Shown piece after piece: positions 1 to 11,788 of a stretch of DNA of 64,000 bases; within the stretch, counting starts at the first letter, position 1; each line of letters begins with the position of its first letter. Origin of the DNA: Caenorhabditis elegans (taxonomy: Eukaryota > Nematoda > Chromadorea > Rhabditida > Rhabditidae). The stretch spans positions 10,784,501-10,848,500 of the forward strand of contig NC_003280.10 of NCBI RefSeq assembly GCF_000002985.6, given 5' to 3'. Both the position numbers and the translations under genes were made by a program. The notes beneath the pieces are model-generated. The model was not told where the DNA came from, did not search any database, and saw nothing but the letters and a program-made list of their open reading frames with translations.

Positions 1-952
1 GGGGGCGGGTCACAATCGTGTGATGGCACACATCTGTTCGGAGGAGAAGACGTGTGCCAACAGATTATGCAGTTAATGTAGCAGAGTTTTTTCGTAATTT
101 TAATAGTTTTTCGAGCTACTTTTTAATCTTGAAAATTAATTAACTAGGAGCCAAAATTAAATCAAACCTTTGCAATCATCCATGACAAAGACGGGGAATT
201 TTTAATAAATATTAAGTTTTTTTTTTCATATTTGCGGCGGTCCTTATCTATTTATTTAATTAACATATCTTCCAGAATATATATTTCGAACTCTTTAGTC
301 ACCACTCTCTCCAGTCGTTAGAAATGTTGCGCCAATTTCTTCCTCCTTTTTCTTCCTTTTCTCTTCATCCCCCTTTAGTACCACCTAGTCACCCCATACC
401 GTTGTCACCATCTGTACACTCTGCGGGAAGCACAGTCTCTATCGCGATTTGGCACAGTGCCAACATTTTGGGCGGGAAATGGGCAGCTGTTGCACCTAGT
501 CTGTCTTTGAGATGCTAGTACCATACCAGTCATTTTATGCGCGCGCGAACGTTCAAACCCCTCTGTCTATTAGGAGCACTGTTTATTGATTGAAATCCGC
601 TTCTGCACTTATTGTTAAATTTTTAATTGCGAGCCTTATCTCCTCATCTGAATATAACTTGCATAGACAAGATTTCATCAGATACATATTTAATTGAACT
701 CCGATTCCCATCATTTGTTAATCAATTGTTCCTTGATAGAATTCTGCAATTAAATTTCCCGCAAAAATCTTACCACGGTACGTGAAAGTGCGTCACGGTG
801 TATGACATCTCTAGGCGGGAGTTTCCATTTGAAATGTGAATAATTCTTATCTCTTGCCGTCGCATTTCATGTCATCGCACTTCAATACTGTTTTATAATA
901 CTTTTTTTTGGTTATCTTGAAGCTCTTTTTTCTAATTTATCATTTTTCCAGG
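1..952 (+). promoter_or_regulatory. Upstream region of cdl-1
   Basis: No convincing gene is visible here; the one short open frame (324-518) has no domain and no splice support. The stretch is presumably the 5' flank of cdl-1. Two sequences match the E2F consensus TTTSSCGC: GGCGGGAAA at 471-479 (reverse orientation) and TTTCCCGC at 755-762. A weaker GGCGGGA lies at 814-820. E2F control of an S-phase gene such as cdl-1 is plausible but is an inference. The region ends at a splice acceptor (TTTTTCCAG) about 18 bases before the start codon. Confidence 0.45.
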
Positions 953-968
953 GCATCTCTAGTCACGA

Positions 969-2338
969 ATGGTTCCGTCTCCTCGTAAGCAGGCGCCACC
1001 AACGCCTAAAAAAATGGCACAAAAGACTCCAACAAAAGGAACAAGATCGTCTCCACGTAAGAAGGCGTGGGGCTCACCGATCAAAGCGACTGCCAAATTT
1101 CAGAGTGATATCTTTGTAAGTTTTACTTGTTTTTATTTTAAAAATGTTCAAATTTTGAAAATTAAATATTTCAGTCGGTCGAGGATTTCGCCGACCTTTC
1201 GAACAGATCGTGGGCTGAAGTTACCGAGGAAGACGATGAGCTTGCTAGTAGACTTGAAGAAGAAAGACGTTGCAAGAGTGAATCTCGCAGAAAGGGACAG
1301 CCAAAGAGGGTACAGGATTTCGCATTTTATAAATTAAATGCTCATTAGCATATTTTAATTTTTTTCCAGGCCCAGAACAGTCAAAACAAGCCGAAATTCG
1401 TTCGTTCACTTGAGCTGACAAATGAAGTGTTCCAGTCAACGTCTTCTCGTCGTTCACAAAGAAGCAAATCCCGAACACGTAACGGAGACACCATCACAAC
1501 CGTCGAGGAGCACACAGAAACTGTCGTTATGGAATCCTCTTCAGGCCCGATAAGCCGTAAAAGATGTTTGTCAAATGCGTCAACCATTAATGAAGGTGCA
1601 TCACCTTCAAAACGTCGTCCAGAAACTGGGAAATCGAATCGTAAAGCACCACGAGGCCGTCTGTTCACAAATGGTGGATCCGATAGTTCGAGTGTGGCGA
1701 GCAGTCCGTCACGAAGGGATCATTGGGAAGAGCCGACTCTCGGATGGTGCACTGATGAGGCTGTATTGAAGAGACGCTCAAGGGTAATTATTTGGACATT
1801 AGTGGCTTTAAAACTATTCTGTTTGTTTTCAGGAAATCGACAGAGCCAAGGAAAAGGCTGTCTATCAACGATATACTTCGGAGGTGCCACTTCGCGATCG
1901 CATCAAGGGACAACATCCACGAACCCCAAATAAGCTTATAAACTTCAGTCGCCGCAGTTGGGATACTCAAATCAAGAAATGGAAGAGAAGCTTGTACGAG
2001 TATTGTGGAGAGGAGCCATCAGATTCTGTCAATACTTCTTTCTGTTACTCAGATTCCGATGCATTGAGTGAGGCCGGTGACAACGATAAGGAGATTGAGA
2101 ACAGATCTGTTCTCCGAGATCTTGTCATTCCAGTCACTGTATGTTTTTAAAATTATTAAACTTATTTTAAAGCAAAATATTCTTTTTTCAGATGCGACCA
2201 GAAGTTGACTCAATGGCTTCCCTACTCGGAAAGTTCGATGTGGACTCACAAATGGGAATGGATGAGAGCACTCTGAAAGCTTCAACCAACACGGATCCAT
2301 CGGCTCCAACTGACTTCTCCAAGATGTCGTCGCACTAA
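969..2338 (+). CDS. cdl-1: CDL-1, histone mRNA stem-loop-binding protein (SLBP)
   Basis: Exons 969-1115, 1175-1309, 1370-1783, 1833-2138 and 2192-2338 join in frame to about 382 residues. The RNA-binding domain spans roughly residues 229-300 and contains the SLBP hallmarks HPRTPNK followed by FSRRSWDTQIKKWK. SLBP binds the 3' stem-loop of replication-dependent histone mRNAs and promotes their processing and translation. The N terminus is basic, with SPRK/TPKK motifs that look like kinase sites; the C terminus is acidic and serine-rich. A TTTTTCCAG acceptor before the ATG with no visible upstream exon suggests SL trans-splicing. A polyadenylation signal AATAAA lies at 2745-2750. The small gene at 2890 probably follows in the same transcription unit. 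The family assignment is very secure. Confidence 0.96.
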
Positions 2339-2744
2339 AGATACTCATTTTCCTTCTTGAATCCTGTTTTGGTTTTAAAAAACCCGTCTATTTTCTAATT
2401 TAAAATTTTCCACCCTCAACATCTTTCCTACCCCCTCAACTTTTTTCTTTCTTTCACTCTAATCAGTAATGTTCAATCGATCCGTAATAGAAATAGTACG
2501 ATGATTGGGATAATGGGCCCCTGTCATATTTCAAAGTCTGTTCTATTTTCTCCTTCTAATTTCTCTCTTTCTTTCTCATTTCATTTTTCGCGTCTCTTCC
2601 TAATTGCTTGTGTTGTTAAAAACGAATTTCATTGAATTATAATTTGATTTCCTATATATTTCCAAACATATAACCCCTACCTATCCTATCTATTCAGACC
2701 CATAATTCACCAAAAAACGATGATTGCACTTATTGAAAATTGAG

Positions 2745-2889
2745 AATAAATTTGTGCTATGCCCCTCAATTGAAAAAAAACCATGACCGATTTGAAAGGA
2801 TTTACGAGATTATGATCAGATTTCAAGTTCAATTTTCGGGGCGGTGGATACTCAAATAAAGTCTTTTTTTTTTGTTATTTGCCAGAAAA
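2745..2889 (+). promoter_or_regulatory. cdl-1 poly(A) signal followed by SL2-type trans-splice acceptor
   Basis: AATAAA at 2745-2750 is followed about 115-135 bases later by a U-rich tract and the acceptor TTATTTGCCAG, which ends at 2885, four bases before the ATG at 2890. This spacing between cleavage site and acceptor is typical of C. elegans operons whose downstream gene is spliced to SL2. The operon itself is inferred. Confidence 0.5.
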
Positions 2890-3351
2890 ATGTTGAAACT
2901 ACTCGCTTTCGTCGCTCTTTTGTCCGTTTCTGTCAGTGCCAACGTGGATATGACCGGTTTCGGTAAGATTCTATAGGTTTTCGTTGCGAGACCCAAAAAA
3001 TTTCAGGTCTTCCAGCCGACAATCACAAGGTTGCACTCGGAGGTCCGATCCAGGAATCTGCAGGGCTTGCTGGTTGGTTTAGATTTTTAGACTTAATTCT
3101 GGGAAAAACTAAAAAAAATTAAATAACTTCAAAATTCCAGACGAAGGAGAACAACAGCTCCAACTTGTCGACGTGAGCCCACAAGACGAGGGACAACAGA
3201 ATGTGGCTCATGTTAGAGAAAGTAAGATTTGAGATGTTTGTGGAAATTTCACTAATAGAAGAAATTTCCAGTGTTCTCCAACGTGTTCAACAGCATCAAG
3301 ACCCAACGCGAGCAGGCGATGGCTGCTAACGGTTCCCAGCCAACTGATTAA
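2890..3351 (+). CDS. Small secreted acidic protein, unknown function
   Basis: Exons 2890-2962, 3007-3072, 3141-3221 and 3272-3351 give a 99-residue protein. Residues 1-17 (MLKLLAFVALLSVSVSA) form a clear signal peptide. The mature part of about 82 residues is acidic and glutamine-rich, has no cysteines and no membrane segment, and contains no dibasic cleavage site, so it does not look like a neuropeptide precursor. I recognise no domain. The ATG sits four bases after a strong splice acceptor, and the position just downstream of cdl-1 suggests it is the second gene of an operon. The intron phases are consistent with a real gene. Confidence 0.8.
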
Positions 3352-3904
3352 GGACTTGCGCTGGAAAAATTATTGATTATTTGTTAATGGCCCATAAATG
3401 GTTTCAAGTCGTAACAAAATTTGAAATTAAATAGCTTTACAACATAGCACAGGAATTCTTAAATACATGAATACGCAACATTTGCGATTTTGCACCAAAG
3501 ATACGGTATAGGGTCTCGACACGACAATTTTTTTACATGCAAGCATGAGTGCGCCTTTGAAGGGTACTGTAGTTTCAAACTTTTGTTGGTTTTTTTTTTT
3601 CAAATCGAATTTTTATAGTTTTATAGATTCTCACAAATCAATTTTAGTTTTTTAATTCTAAAAAATCGATGCATATTCCAAAACAATTTAAATTACATTA
3701 CTCTTTAAAAGTGCACACCTATTCGCATTTGAAAAAAAAATCGCGTTGAGACCTAATACCGTATTTTTGGCATAAAATCGCGGAGAAGGGTAATATTTCG
3801 TATATAAAAATTATCACAAGAAAAAATATGAATGACCAGAAGAAACTATAAGGCAATAAAAGAAGGGAGGGGTGATAAATAAATATTTACAACGTATGAA
3901 TATT
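3352..3904. repeat. Convergent intergenic space with palindromic repeat
   Basis: This lies between the 3' ends of the small secreted-protein gene and vps-11. It holds an imperfect inverted repeat at about 3493-3780. The left arm contains ATACGGTATAGGGTCTCGAC and the right arm its degenerate complement, with TTTAAAG-type inner segments. The same family recurs at 4313-4560, 27045-27215 and 61950-62155. It resembles the dispersed palindromic MITE-like elements common in C. elegans. Confidence 0.6.
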
Positions 3905-6900
3905 TTAATCAAACGGGTTAGTGGACGGAGCTGGTGCTCCAAATGGATTCTTCGACTCGTCATATGTGCTCAGCCGAGTTCCAGAATCAGAATTGAAGAA
4001 TGGATTCGTTGAATCATCGTCTTTCCGTGTGATTGATCTCTGTCGGGACGGTGTTGCCATATTACTGGATACTGTTGACATTGTTCTCGAGATTGTCGTT
4101 ACTTCATCGTCGTCGAACGGATTTGTTGTGGTAGAGGCTCTGCCGGTGGAGAATGGGTCTTTTTTAGCCTGAAATTCGAAAAAAATTGGATTTTTTAAAC
4201 AAGAATTTCAATTTTTGCAAAAATTCGCAAGACATTTAATTTTCTTCTGAAAAAATTTCAATAAATATTTCAAAATATGTTAAAATAATCACAAAATTTT
4301 GAAAATATTTTTGTAACCGGTCTCGACACGACAATGTTTTGGTAAACTTGAAAATATGTGCGCCTTTAAGGAGTACTGTAACTGAATACTGTAATTTTTC
4401 GACATTTTAATTGATTTTTTGCAATAGTTATTCATTACTAATTAATTAATTGATAAATAAACCGGCGGTATTTGAAATTACAGTAATCTTCAAAGACGCG
4501 CAAATTTTTTAACATTAAAAAATTGTCGTGTCGAGACCTGATACCGTATTTTCGGCGCAAAATTGCAAATTTTCGTTTTTTTTCAAGGTTTTCCGGGATA
4601 GTTTTGCAATAATTCTTATTTCTTAATCTGAATTCTACCTCAGATTTCTTAGTTTTCTTCGTTTTCTCATCAAAAAGTCCTCTTTGTAGATACATCGCAA
4701 TAAGTTCCATTCCATTCGAAGCTTCTGCCAACTCCTTTTGAAACTTGTGATAACTAATCTCCTCATCTCGAGTGGTGTCACGAGTTGTCTGACATGCAGG
4801 ACACTTGTCACTTCCATCCATATTATACGATTCGAAGCAGTGTACATGATATGCGTGTTTGCATAAAAAGTGTACAGTTGGAAGTTGTAGAGGTGTATCA
4901 CACGCCGAGCACTTGGTTACTTGCATTATTTGAGCGCTGAAAAATTTTGAATTGGTATGATAATTGGAAATAGATAGGTTTATTATGGATATGTAGAAAA
5001 ATGTCCATCGAGGTGCAATCTCGCTCCACGGCAAATTGACGACGCTCCGCCTCCGAGTCATGGGCCTCGTTAGGTATTCGCTGGCACAACCATAAATTTT
5101 CGCTGATTTTGAAGAATTTTTTGAACTTTTTTGAAATTTTTTTGCATGAAATTTAAAAAAAACGACGGAATTGCTTAAAAATAGGCGAAATCGGTCTTTT
5201 TGTTATGTTTTCCGGTGTTTTTCAAGATTTTTACGATTTTTGTTCAGTGTTTTTCGCAAAAATAAAAAAAAGCAAAAAAAAGACAGAGATAGTCACAAAA
5301 AAGGCGAAAACTACTTGAAAACATTCAAATTTACGACTTTGCCGCCAAATACCTAACGAGACTCATGGTTTGGGGGCGGAGCGGCGCATTTTTCTGCGTC
5401 TTGATAATATATTTCTCACTTGAACTTCAACGATTCAACAGTTCCATCCAATTCTCCCATTGCCTTATTATTTTCTTTAATCGTATTTCTGTCTTCTTCA
5501 ATGATAATTTGTTGCTTTCGAAGCCACGCGATAATATAATCCCTAACCGAGGAAATTGTCAAATGCTCATTTTTAGCAAGAAGCTCCAGGACGACAAGCG
5601 GATGAATTTGCTCGGATGCTTCAATTCTGGAATAGAAATTTTAATTTATTTTGAAGCTTTTTCTCAAACCTACTCTTTCAGTAGATCAATAATAATTAAT
5701 TCGTCCCTCGCTGTCGCGTGTTTTCCAATGAAAGACAGTGCATCGAGCCACAAGCGGCGTTTTCTATAATTTTATAAATTTAAAATTTCATTCCAATTTC
5801 AAATTATCGCATTCAAACTTACTCCTCTTTCGAACAGCTTTGGCACAGCCTAATAATCGCCTCCAAATCTCTTTTTTTCTGATGATACATCATTAATTCC
5901 TTCGACTTATGACATCTCATCAAAATGTGCTCAATCACTGGAGTACAATCAAATAACTGTGCCATTTGAAGAGCCGCGTCCTCATTCTTTTTATTAATAA
6001 ATCGATAGATATCCTCTTCAAGACGCTCCTGGCTCCAATCACTGTTAACTTTAAATAATCTCATCTGGCACTCAAGAATCGGAATAATGAACTCATCATG
6101 TTCATTTGTTTGATTCTCAATATAGCTCAAAAAGACTCGAGAAGCATCCATATCACCCATGAAAATGTCAAAAATTCGCATAAAATTGTTCTTTTTAGCG
6201 TCCGTATTCTCTTGAATCTTCTCCCATAACATATGCATCAGGTCATCTCGTGCATGAATCAATAGATCTCTTCCAAACTTTCCAGTCATTTCAATTACAC
6301 TTTCAATTGGCATTTTTGAGATATAAGTGACACCCATTGTATATTTATGCATATGATGAATTATCACATTAAGAGCATCTTCATGCATTTGAAATTTCGT
6401 CGCTAACAGTGATGCTTCGGCCAGGTAATTCCACTTTAGAAGGATCTCAAAAACATCTCTCATTCTAGAAACTCTTGTTCCATCTGTAATTTTATTCACA
6501 AATTCCATAAGTTTCTTCTTTTCTCCTTGCTTTGCGTAGGCGTTCATTAGAATCTTTGTCTGATGCTCATTATCTCGTTTTGCATCGTGAAGGCATTCCA
6601 AGTAGATACATAATTCTTTAATTTTGGAGCTATCCAAATATCTTTTCATCACATATGATGGTTCCAACATTCCAATTGTTTCCTTATACTGTTGAATCGC
6701 ATTCTCATAATCGCCTTTTCCATACAAATAATTTCCATATTTAGCATGAATTCCTTTCAAATAATCTCCACCATCTCTGCTATTCTTTGCAATGAGCACT
6801 GCCACATCAAACATGCTCTTTTTCACTAAAATATCCAATTTTGTAGCAAGATTCTTCTCAATCAGCTCTGATAAAAGGCCATCGTGACTTAGCACAAGCA

Positions 6901-8992
6901 TGGTACTTCCGGCAATGAATAGGCGACAAAGATTGGGAAGTGAACATGAGAATCCGACGTATTGTCCTTTGATATCGTAGACGCTGAGCATTGTCATAAA
7001 CTCCGAATCGCGTTCTTTTCTGTAAAAAAGTAGTTTTTTGATTGTTGTATTGTTATGAAATAGTTTTTTTTTAAATTTTGATAAAAACGAAGACTATAAT
7101 TTTTCTAAATAATTTCTGCAACTTTGGTAATTTTTTTAAAACTGTGTTTTAATTGGTAACATGGTTGGTCCAAAATTATTTGTTGATCCCAGCCCTGATT
7201 GGCCTAAGTTTTTCGACTTTCGTTTTTGATTTTTTTTTATTCCAATTTTTCAATAGTTTCAGGTATGTAATTTTTTTAAATATAAGTTTTTATTGAATCT
7301 AGATAGATTCACAATCTTTTCTCCCGTTTTGTAAATTTCAACTGAAAAAACCGGCATTTCATCAGAATCAATGGTGTCACCTTTTCGATTTTTTAAAAAT
7401 TAGATTAAAATTTTGGCCTTTTTCCTTTTGTTTTTAGAAGAAATTTTCATGTTTTTCTCATCAATATAAACAAAATTAGATCTTTAAAAAAATCATATTC
7501 TATGATAAATTTTCTCAGCTTTTTTTTCGATTTAATCGTTTGCGAATTTTTCGAAAAAAATGTGATTTTTTTTTCTATTTTTCAAGTTGTTTTTATGGTT
7601 TAAAAAAATGTCAAAACAACATAACGACCTGAAAAAAATTCAGATCGGCTTTCTAGTTGAAATTTTTTGAATTTAAATCCCATGTTTTTTTCTTTATCGA
7701 AAGTCAGCTCAAATAAATTTTTGTTAAATCAAATTTTCTAGAATTAAACAAAAACCCACTGAATAAGAGAATGATGCTTGGTGAGCAAAGCCAAATATTG
7801 TCCACTAGCAACTAATTGAAGCTTTTCATGTCCTCTACCCAACTGCAAACATCTTCCAACTTCTCCACCATCCATATCAATACACTGATCAGCATCGTAG
7901 AAAAAGAGCATTTCCCGACTCGCCACAATCAATTGTCCAGTACTTTCATCAAAAGTCCAACAATCTGCAGTTGCTCCGTTTGCATCGTGTTTCTTATGAG
8001 CAATTACAGTTCGTCCATTTTCTAGGACATAAGAATGTACGTGCTTTTGAGTAATTACAAATACAACGGTTTTTGAAGCGGGAAGAACTGCAATAGCCAG
8101 TCCTGTAACTGAACCCTCTCCAACTGAAGAATCTCGAACTTTAATCCATCGTGAATTCAAACTTTTATCATGAAGTACATCTCCTTGATAAAATAAAACA
8201 GTTCCATCTGTATAACCAACTACAACTGATTGAAGACTTGAATGTACTGCAATACTACATGCTGGTGATGATGAAGTTGGATTAAGTGGAGACATTCGAA
8301 TTGTTCTCATCACATGAGGAGTATTCTTTTCAACTCGTTCTGGATCCCAGATCTTTAGCAATGTATTGACTGTTTCATCGTCTTCTCCAATGGAAAATAG
8401 GTATTTGTCGGCAGAGTGAAGGGAGGCGAGCGATTTTTGATACGCTTTCCAGTAGTATTCACTGAATTGATTGGTCAGTCTGAAATTAACGGTTTTTTTG
8501 CGGGAATTTGAATCATTTTGATAAACGGCAAAAATGGAATTTGTGGATTTTCAGACAAAAAAACAGAAAAATGTTTATTTTTAATCGTGTAAGGAAGTAA
8601 AAATTGAATTTTTTAGTTTTGGAAATATTTTTTTTTGGTTTTTTTTGGCAAAATTTGAATTTTGAAAAAAAAAATTTCAGCTTTTTTCATTTCAGAACTG
8701 GAATTTTTAGTTTTTTCGGCAGAAACAGATTTTTTTTTGGCAAAACTGGAATTTCCTTGGTTTTTTTCGGCAGAAATGGAATTTTTTACAGAATTTTTGT
8801 TTTTTTAATTCAAAAAAAAACGTACTGAAAAACGCCGCCCTTGGCTTCTCCAAGATACACAGATCCTCCAGAACTGCACCAACAATCAACTGCCACATCT
8901 TTCAAACCCATAAATTTCTGCTTTGGATCATCCTTGTCGAATACCACTGATCGATCGAAAAAATTGAATCGACGCCACCCGAATTCCGTCAT
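3905..8992 (-). CDS. vps-11: VPS-11, core subunit of HOPS/CORVET tethering complexes
   Basis: Exons in transcript order are 8992-8826, 8479-7760, 7019-5823, 5763-5674, 5626-5420, 4936-4639 and 4168-3905, all in phase, giving about 980 residues. VPS11 scaffolds the HOPS and CORVET complexes that tether endosomes and lysosomes. The N terminus (WRRFNFFDRSVVF) matches the family start of the beta-propeller. The middle is alpha-solenoid, with a charged, helical segment near 760-790. A RING-H2 finger lies at about 802-840 (CSAC, then CKHAYHVHC, then CPAC). The separate last exon adds about 87 residues with four NPF motifs, which is unusual for VPS11. The ATG directly follows the acceptor AAATTCAG, so it is probably trans-spliced. 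It may be operon-linked to set-14, 342 bases upstream. Confidence 0.95.
4313..4565. repeat. Palindromic repeat in the last vps-11 intron
   Basis: An inverted repeat whose left arm starts near CCGGTCTCGACACGACAA (4318) and whose right arm ends near TTGTCGTGTCGAGACCTG (about 4525-4542). Inner arms carry TTTAAGGAGTACTGTA-like sequence and its degenerate complement. It is the same family as the repeat at 3493-3780, and both flank the NPF-encoding exon of vps-11. Confidence 0.7.
5035..5390. repeat. Palindromic repeat, CTAACGAG family, copy 1
   Basis: Inverted repeat in a vps-11 intron. The left arm has GCTCCGCCTCCGAGTCATGG followed by CTCGTTAGGTATTCGC. The right arm has the complement, CCAAATACCTAACGAGACTC then GTTTGGGGGCGGAGC. 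Arms are about 45-50 bases, separated by about 250 AT-rich bases. Two further copies lie at 57333-57605 and 59470-59718. Confidence 0.75.
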
Positions 8993-9333
8993 TCTGAATT
9001 TTTTCTAAAGTTTTAGAGGAATTTGGCGTTTTTAAAGTATTTTTAATGTGGTTGCCAACATTTAATGTAACAAAAGTAGAAAAATTGCGTAAATCATCAA
9101 TTCAAACATTAATTACCGAGTTTGATTAAATTTTCAGAAAACGGGAAAATCATTGAACAAAAAGGGAAGATGATGGCAATAAAACATGTCAAATTTGGGA
9201 ATTCACAACCGAAATATACAAGAATATTATAGAGAGTTGGGGAGAAAAGATGAGGTAATAAATAATATTTTGCATAACAAAAAATAAGGAAAAATTGCTG
9301 AAATTTGTAAAAATACACATTATGATACACATT

Positions 9334-11788
9334 TTAGGATAAATTTCGAGCTTTTAGAATCATACAATACACGTTTCTACAAATCATTGAATCAGGTGTA
9401 TAAATCTTTTCCAGTGGTTCTTCAATTTCTTGGAGCAATTTGGTCGCCTGTGTCTTTGCTCCGGCAGCGCAAAATAGTTGGGCAAGTTGATATTTTTGGA
9501 ATAAGATCGCCGGATCAGTGGTGTTTTGGTAGACGAGCATGATGGAGAGAAGGGTTCCGCCGGTTTTGGCAGCGGCTGTGATACTGAAAGAAAACAAATG
9601 TTTTTTGGTGGAATTTTTTGTAATTCAGTTAATATTTATTGGTTTAGAAGCGTAAAAATGTAGTTTTTTTTAGAAAAAAAAAACAGAAAGCAGTAGAAAT
9701 ATAGCTGTAAAAATTTATAAATTTTCTCCAGATTTGTTACGATTTTTTGTCAATTTTTTGAAAAATTTTCAAATGGATGTAAAAGTAAAAGTAAGGTGTT
9801 TGTTCTTTGGTTATTGATTTTAAGCAAGATTTCTCAATTTCTCGGACATTTTTCCACAAAAATAATTATGAATACATGTCAAATTAACGATTTTTACACC
9901 AATTTTGAAGTGTTCTTTATGAAAAATTGTCTGAAAATTTTAGAAATGGTTTTTAGAATCAAATATTCATGTAAAGAACAAGAAAAACTGACGAATTTAG
10001 CTAGAAACCGCAAAAATGCCGAAATTATGTCATTCATGGGAAATCGAAGAAAAAAATTTTCGAAAAATTCTATAAATTTTTTTTAACAGTTATATGTCGG
10101 TTTTTCGATTTTTTTTTAAATCGAAAATCGAAAAATTCTCGATTATCCGATATTTCGTTTTTTTTCGGTTTTTTTAAAATTAGCTTAAGAATATATTTTT
10201 ATGTTTTTTCTCATCAATATAAACAAAATTAGATGAAAATCACATTTTATGCTTAATTTTTTGAATTTTTATTTGATTTTTCGGAAAATCGAATATTTAT
10301 TTTATTTTTGTTTTTCGTTGTTTTTAAAAAAAATATGTACAAAATGATAAGCCAATTTTTTAATTTTTTTTTTTGGGAAAATTGAAAAATCTTTAATAAT
10401 TTCTAAAAAATTCTCTACATTTTTTAACAGTTAGAAATTCTTACTTCTGTGCCGCCAATGAGCAAATATACAAACATCTGAGCACAGGAATACGATGAAC
10501 ATTATGATCATGTAACGTGTCTTGAAATAGATCTAACAATTTTTCACACAAATTTCTCTTCGTCTCCAACGGAATCGCATCATTCGCAAGTCTCGAACGT
10601 GCGGCGATGCCAGCTTCCTCTGCCGTTCGACACAATTCAAAATGATCCTTGCTCATTGTCCAGCCACACAGTTCACATTGACCATTTTCCTTGTTTCTCA
10701 TCCATCCTTTCACACAAATCCCGCAAGTCCAGGCTTCCATTCGTGCGTTTCGGTCTTCATCAAGACAACCATCACATTGGCACAGGAATTTGTATTTTTT
10801 CTGGAAATTTTGAGGTTTTTTTCAGGGTGTGTTGAACCTCCTGTAATCTCCTACTTTTAATGTATCTCTTCTCATATCTCTTGGCATTAGTTCGTCTATA
10901 TAAGAATGACAAGCACCTTCCAGTGTTGAAGGAAGTTCACTTGAAACTGGAACCAGCATTGCGGTACGATTTCTGTAAAATTGGATTTTCATAGTTTCTC
11001 TCACGATTTGTTATGTTTTTTTATCGTTTTATAAAAGTTTAAAAAACATTAAATAACTATATTTTATACCTAGAAACTACGAAAAATTGAATTTAACCGA
11101 AACTTGTCGTGGCGAGACCGGCGCCGGTCGGCAAAAACCTAAAAATCTAAAAATTTCATGGCATTTACCTATAACAAACTCGAGTCAATGGTTTGCAGGA
11201 ATGATTAGCTGCGCTCAGCTTAATGCACAATCCAACACCGATTGGATTTCCCGTGGAGTTTCCAACTACAAAACTATTTATCGAAACTTTTTGGAATATC
11301 AATTTGATCAAATCTCGATCTGGATGGGGAGCTATCGCAAATTGAAAGTATTCTTTTACAAAAGACTCTTCATCGGCGTCATATGATGATGGATGATGCT
11401 CGAGATTTTGAAAATTGCGAGCAACACCCGGAATATAGTAGGCTTCTATTTCTCCATCTTCGTTTCTGCTCAACTTTCCGGCAATTCTCATTACGAGTCG
11501 AATCGAGTCGTTCGCAACTTCATTATGAGTCTGAAATATGAAAATATTAGAAATAAATTGTAATATAACCATGAAATCTCCTACTTTAATAGCTTTACAC
11601 TCCACTTTATGCAGCTTCCAGTCAGCTCTTTGACATTCTTGTGAGCAATAAGCAAGCCGTCGGCAGGCGCTGCACTTTTTGAGTTCTGCCATACTCGTAA
11701 GGCATTGATTACAATATGATTCGACTTGATCTCGTGCAAGAGCAAATGCGTACACATTTTCGTGGAGGGCGTCTGGGGGAAGATTCAT
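9334..11788 (-). CDS. set-14: SET-14, SMYD-family SET/MYND protein
   Basis: Exons in transcript order are 11788-11585, 11530-11169, 10972-10855, 10800-10445 and 9583-9334, in phase, giving 429 residues, the usual SMYD3-like length. A MYND zinc finger at about residues 26-64 has the series CNQC, CSAC, YCSQEC, HKVEC. The SET core carries NHSCKP near residue 175 and is followed by a post-SET cysteine cluster (CQCDGC), which normally helps hold S-adenosylmethionine and zinc. The C-terminal part matches the helical repeat region of SMYD proteins. Family members methylate lysines on histones or other proteins; the substrate here cannot be read from the sequence. An acceptor TTTCAG five bases before the ATG suggests trans-splicing. 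Confidence 0.93.

Noticed and set aside
324-518. 64-residue frame upstream of cdl-1
   Set aside because: No domain or splice support; it overlaps an E2F-like site in the probable promoter.
4438-5061. Independent RING-finger gene of 207 residues
   Set aside because: The RING exon joins in phase to upstream vps-11 exons, and the frame continues into intron on both sides.
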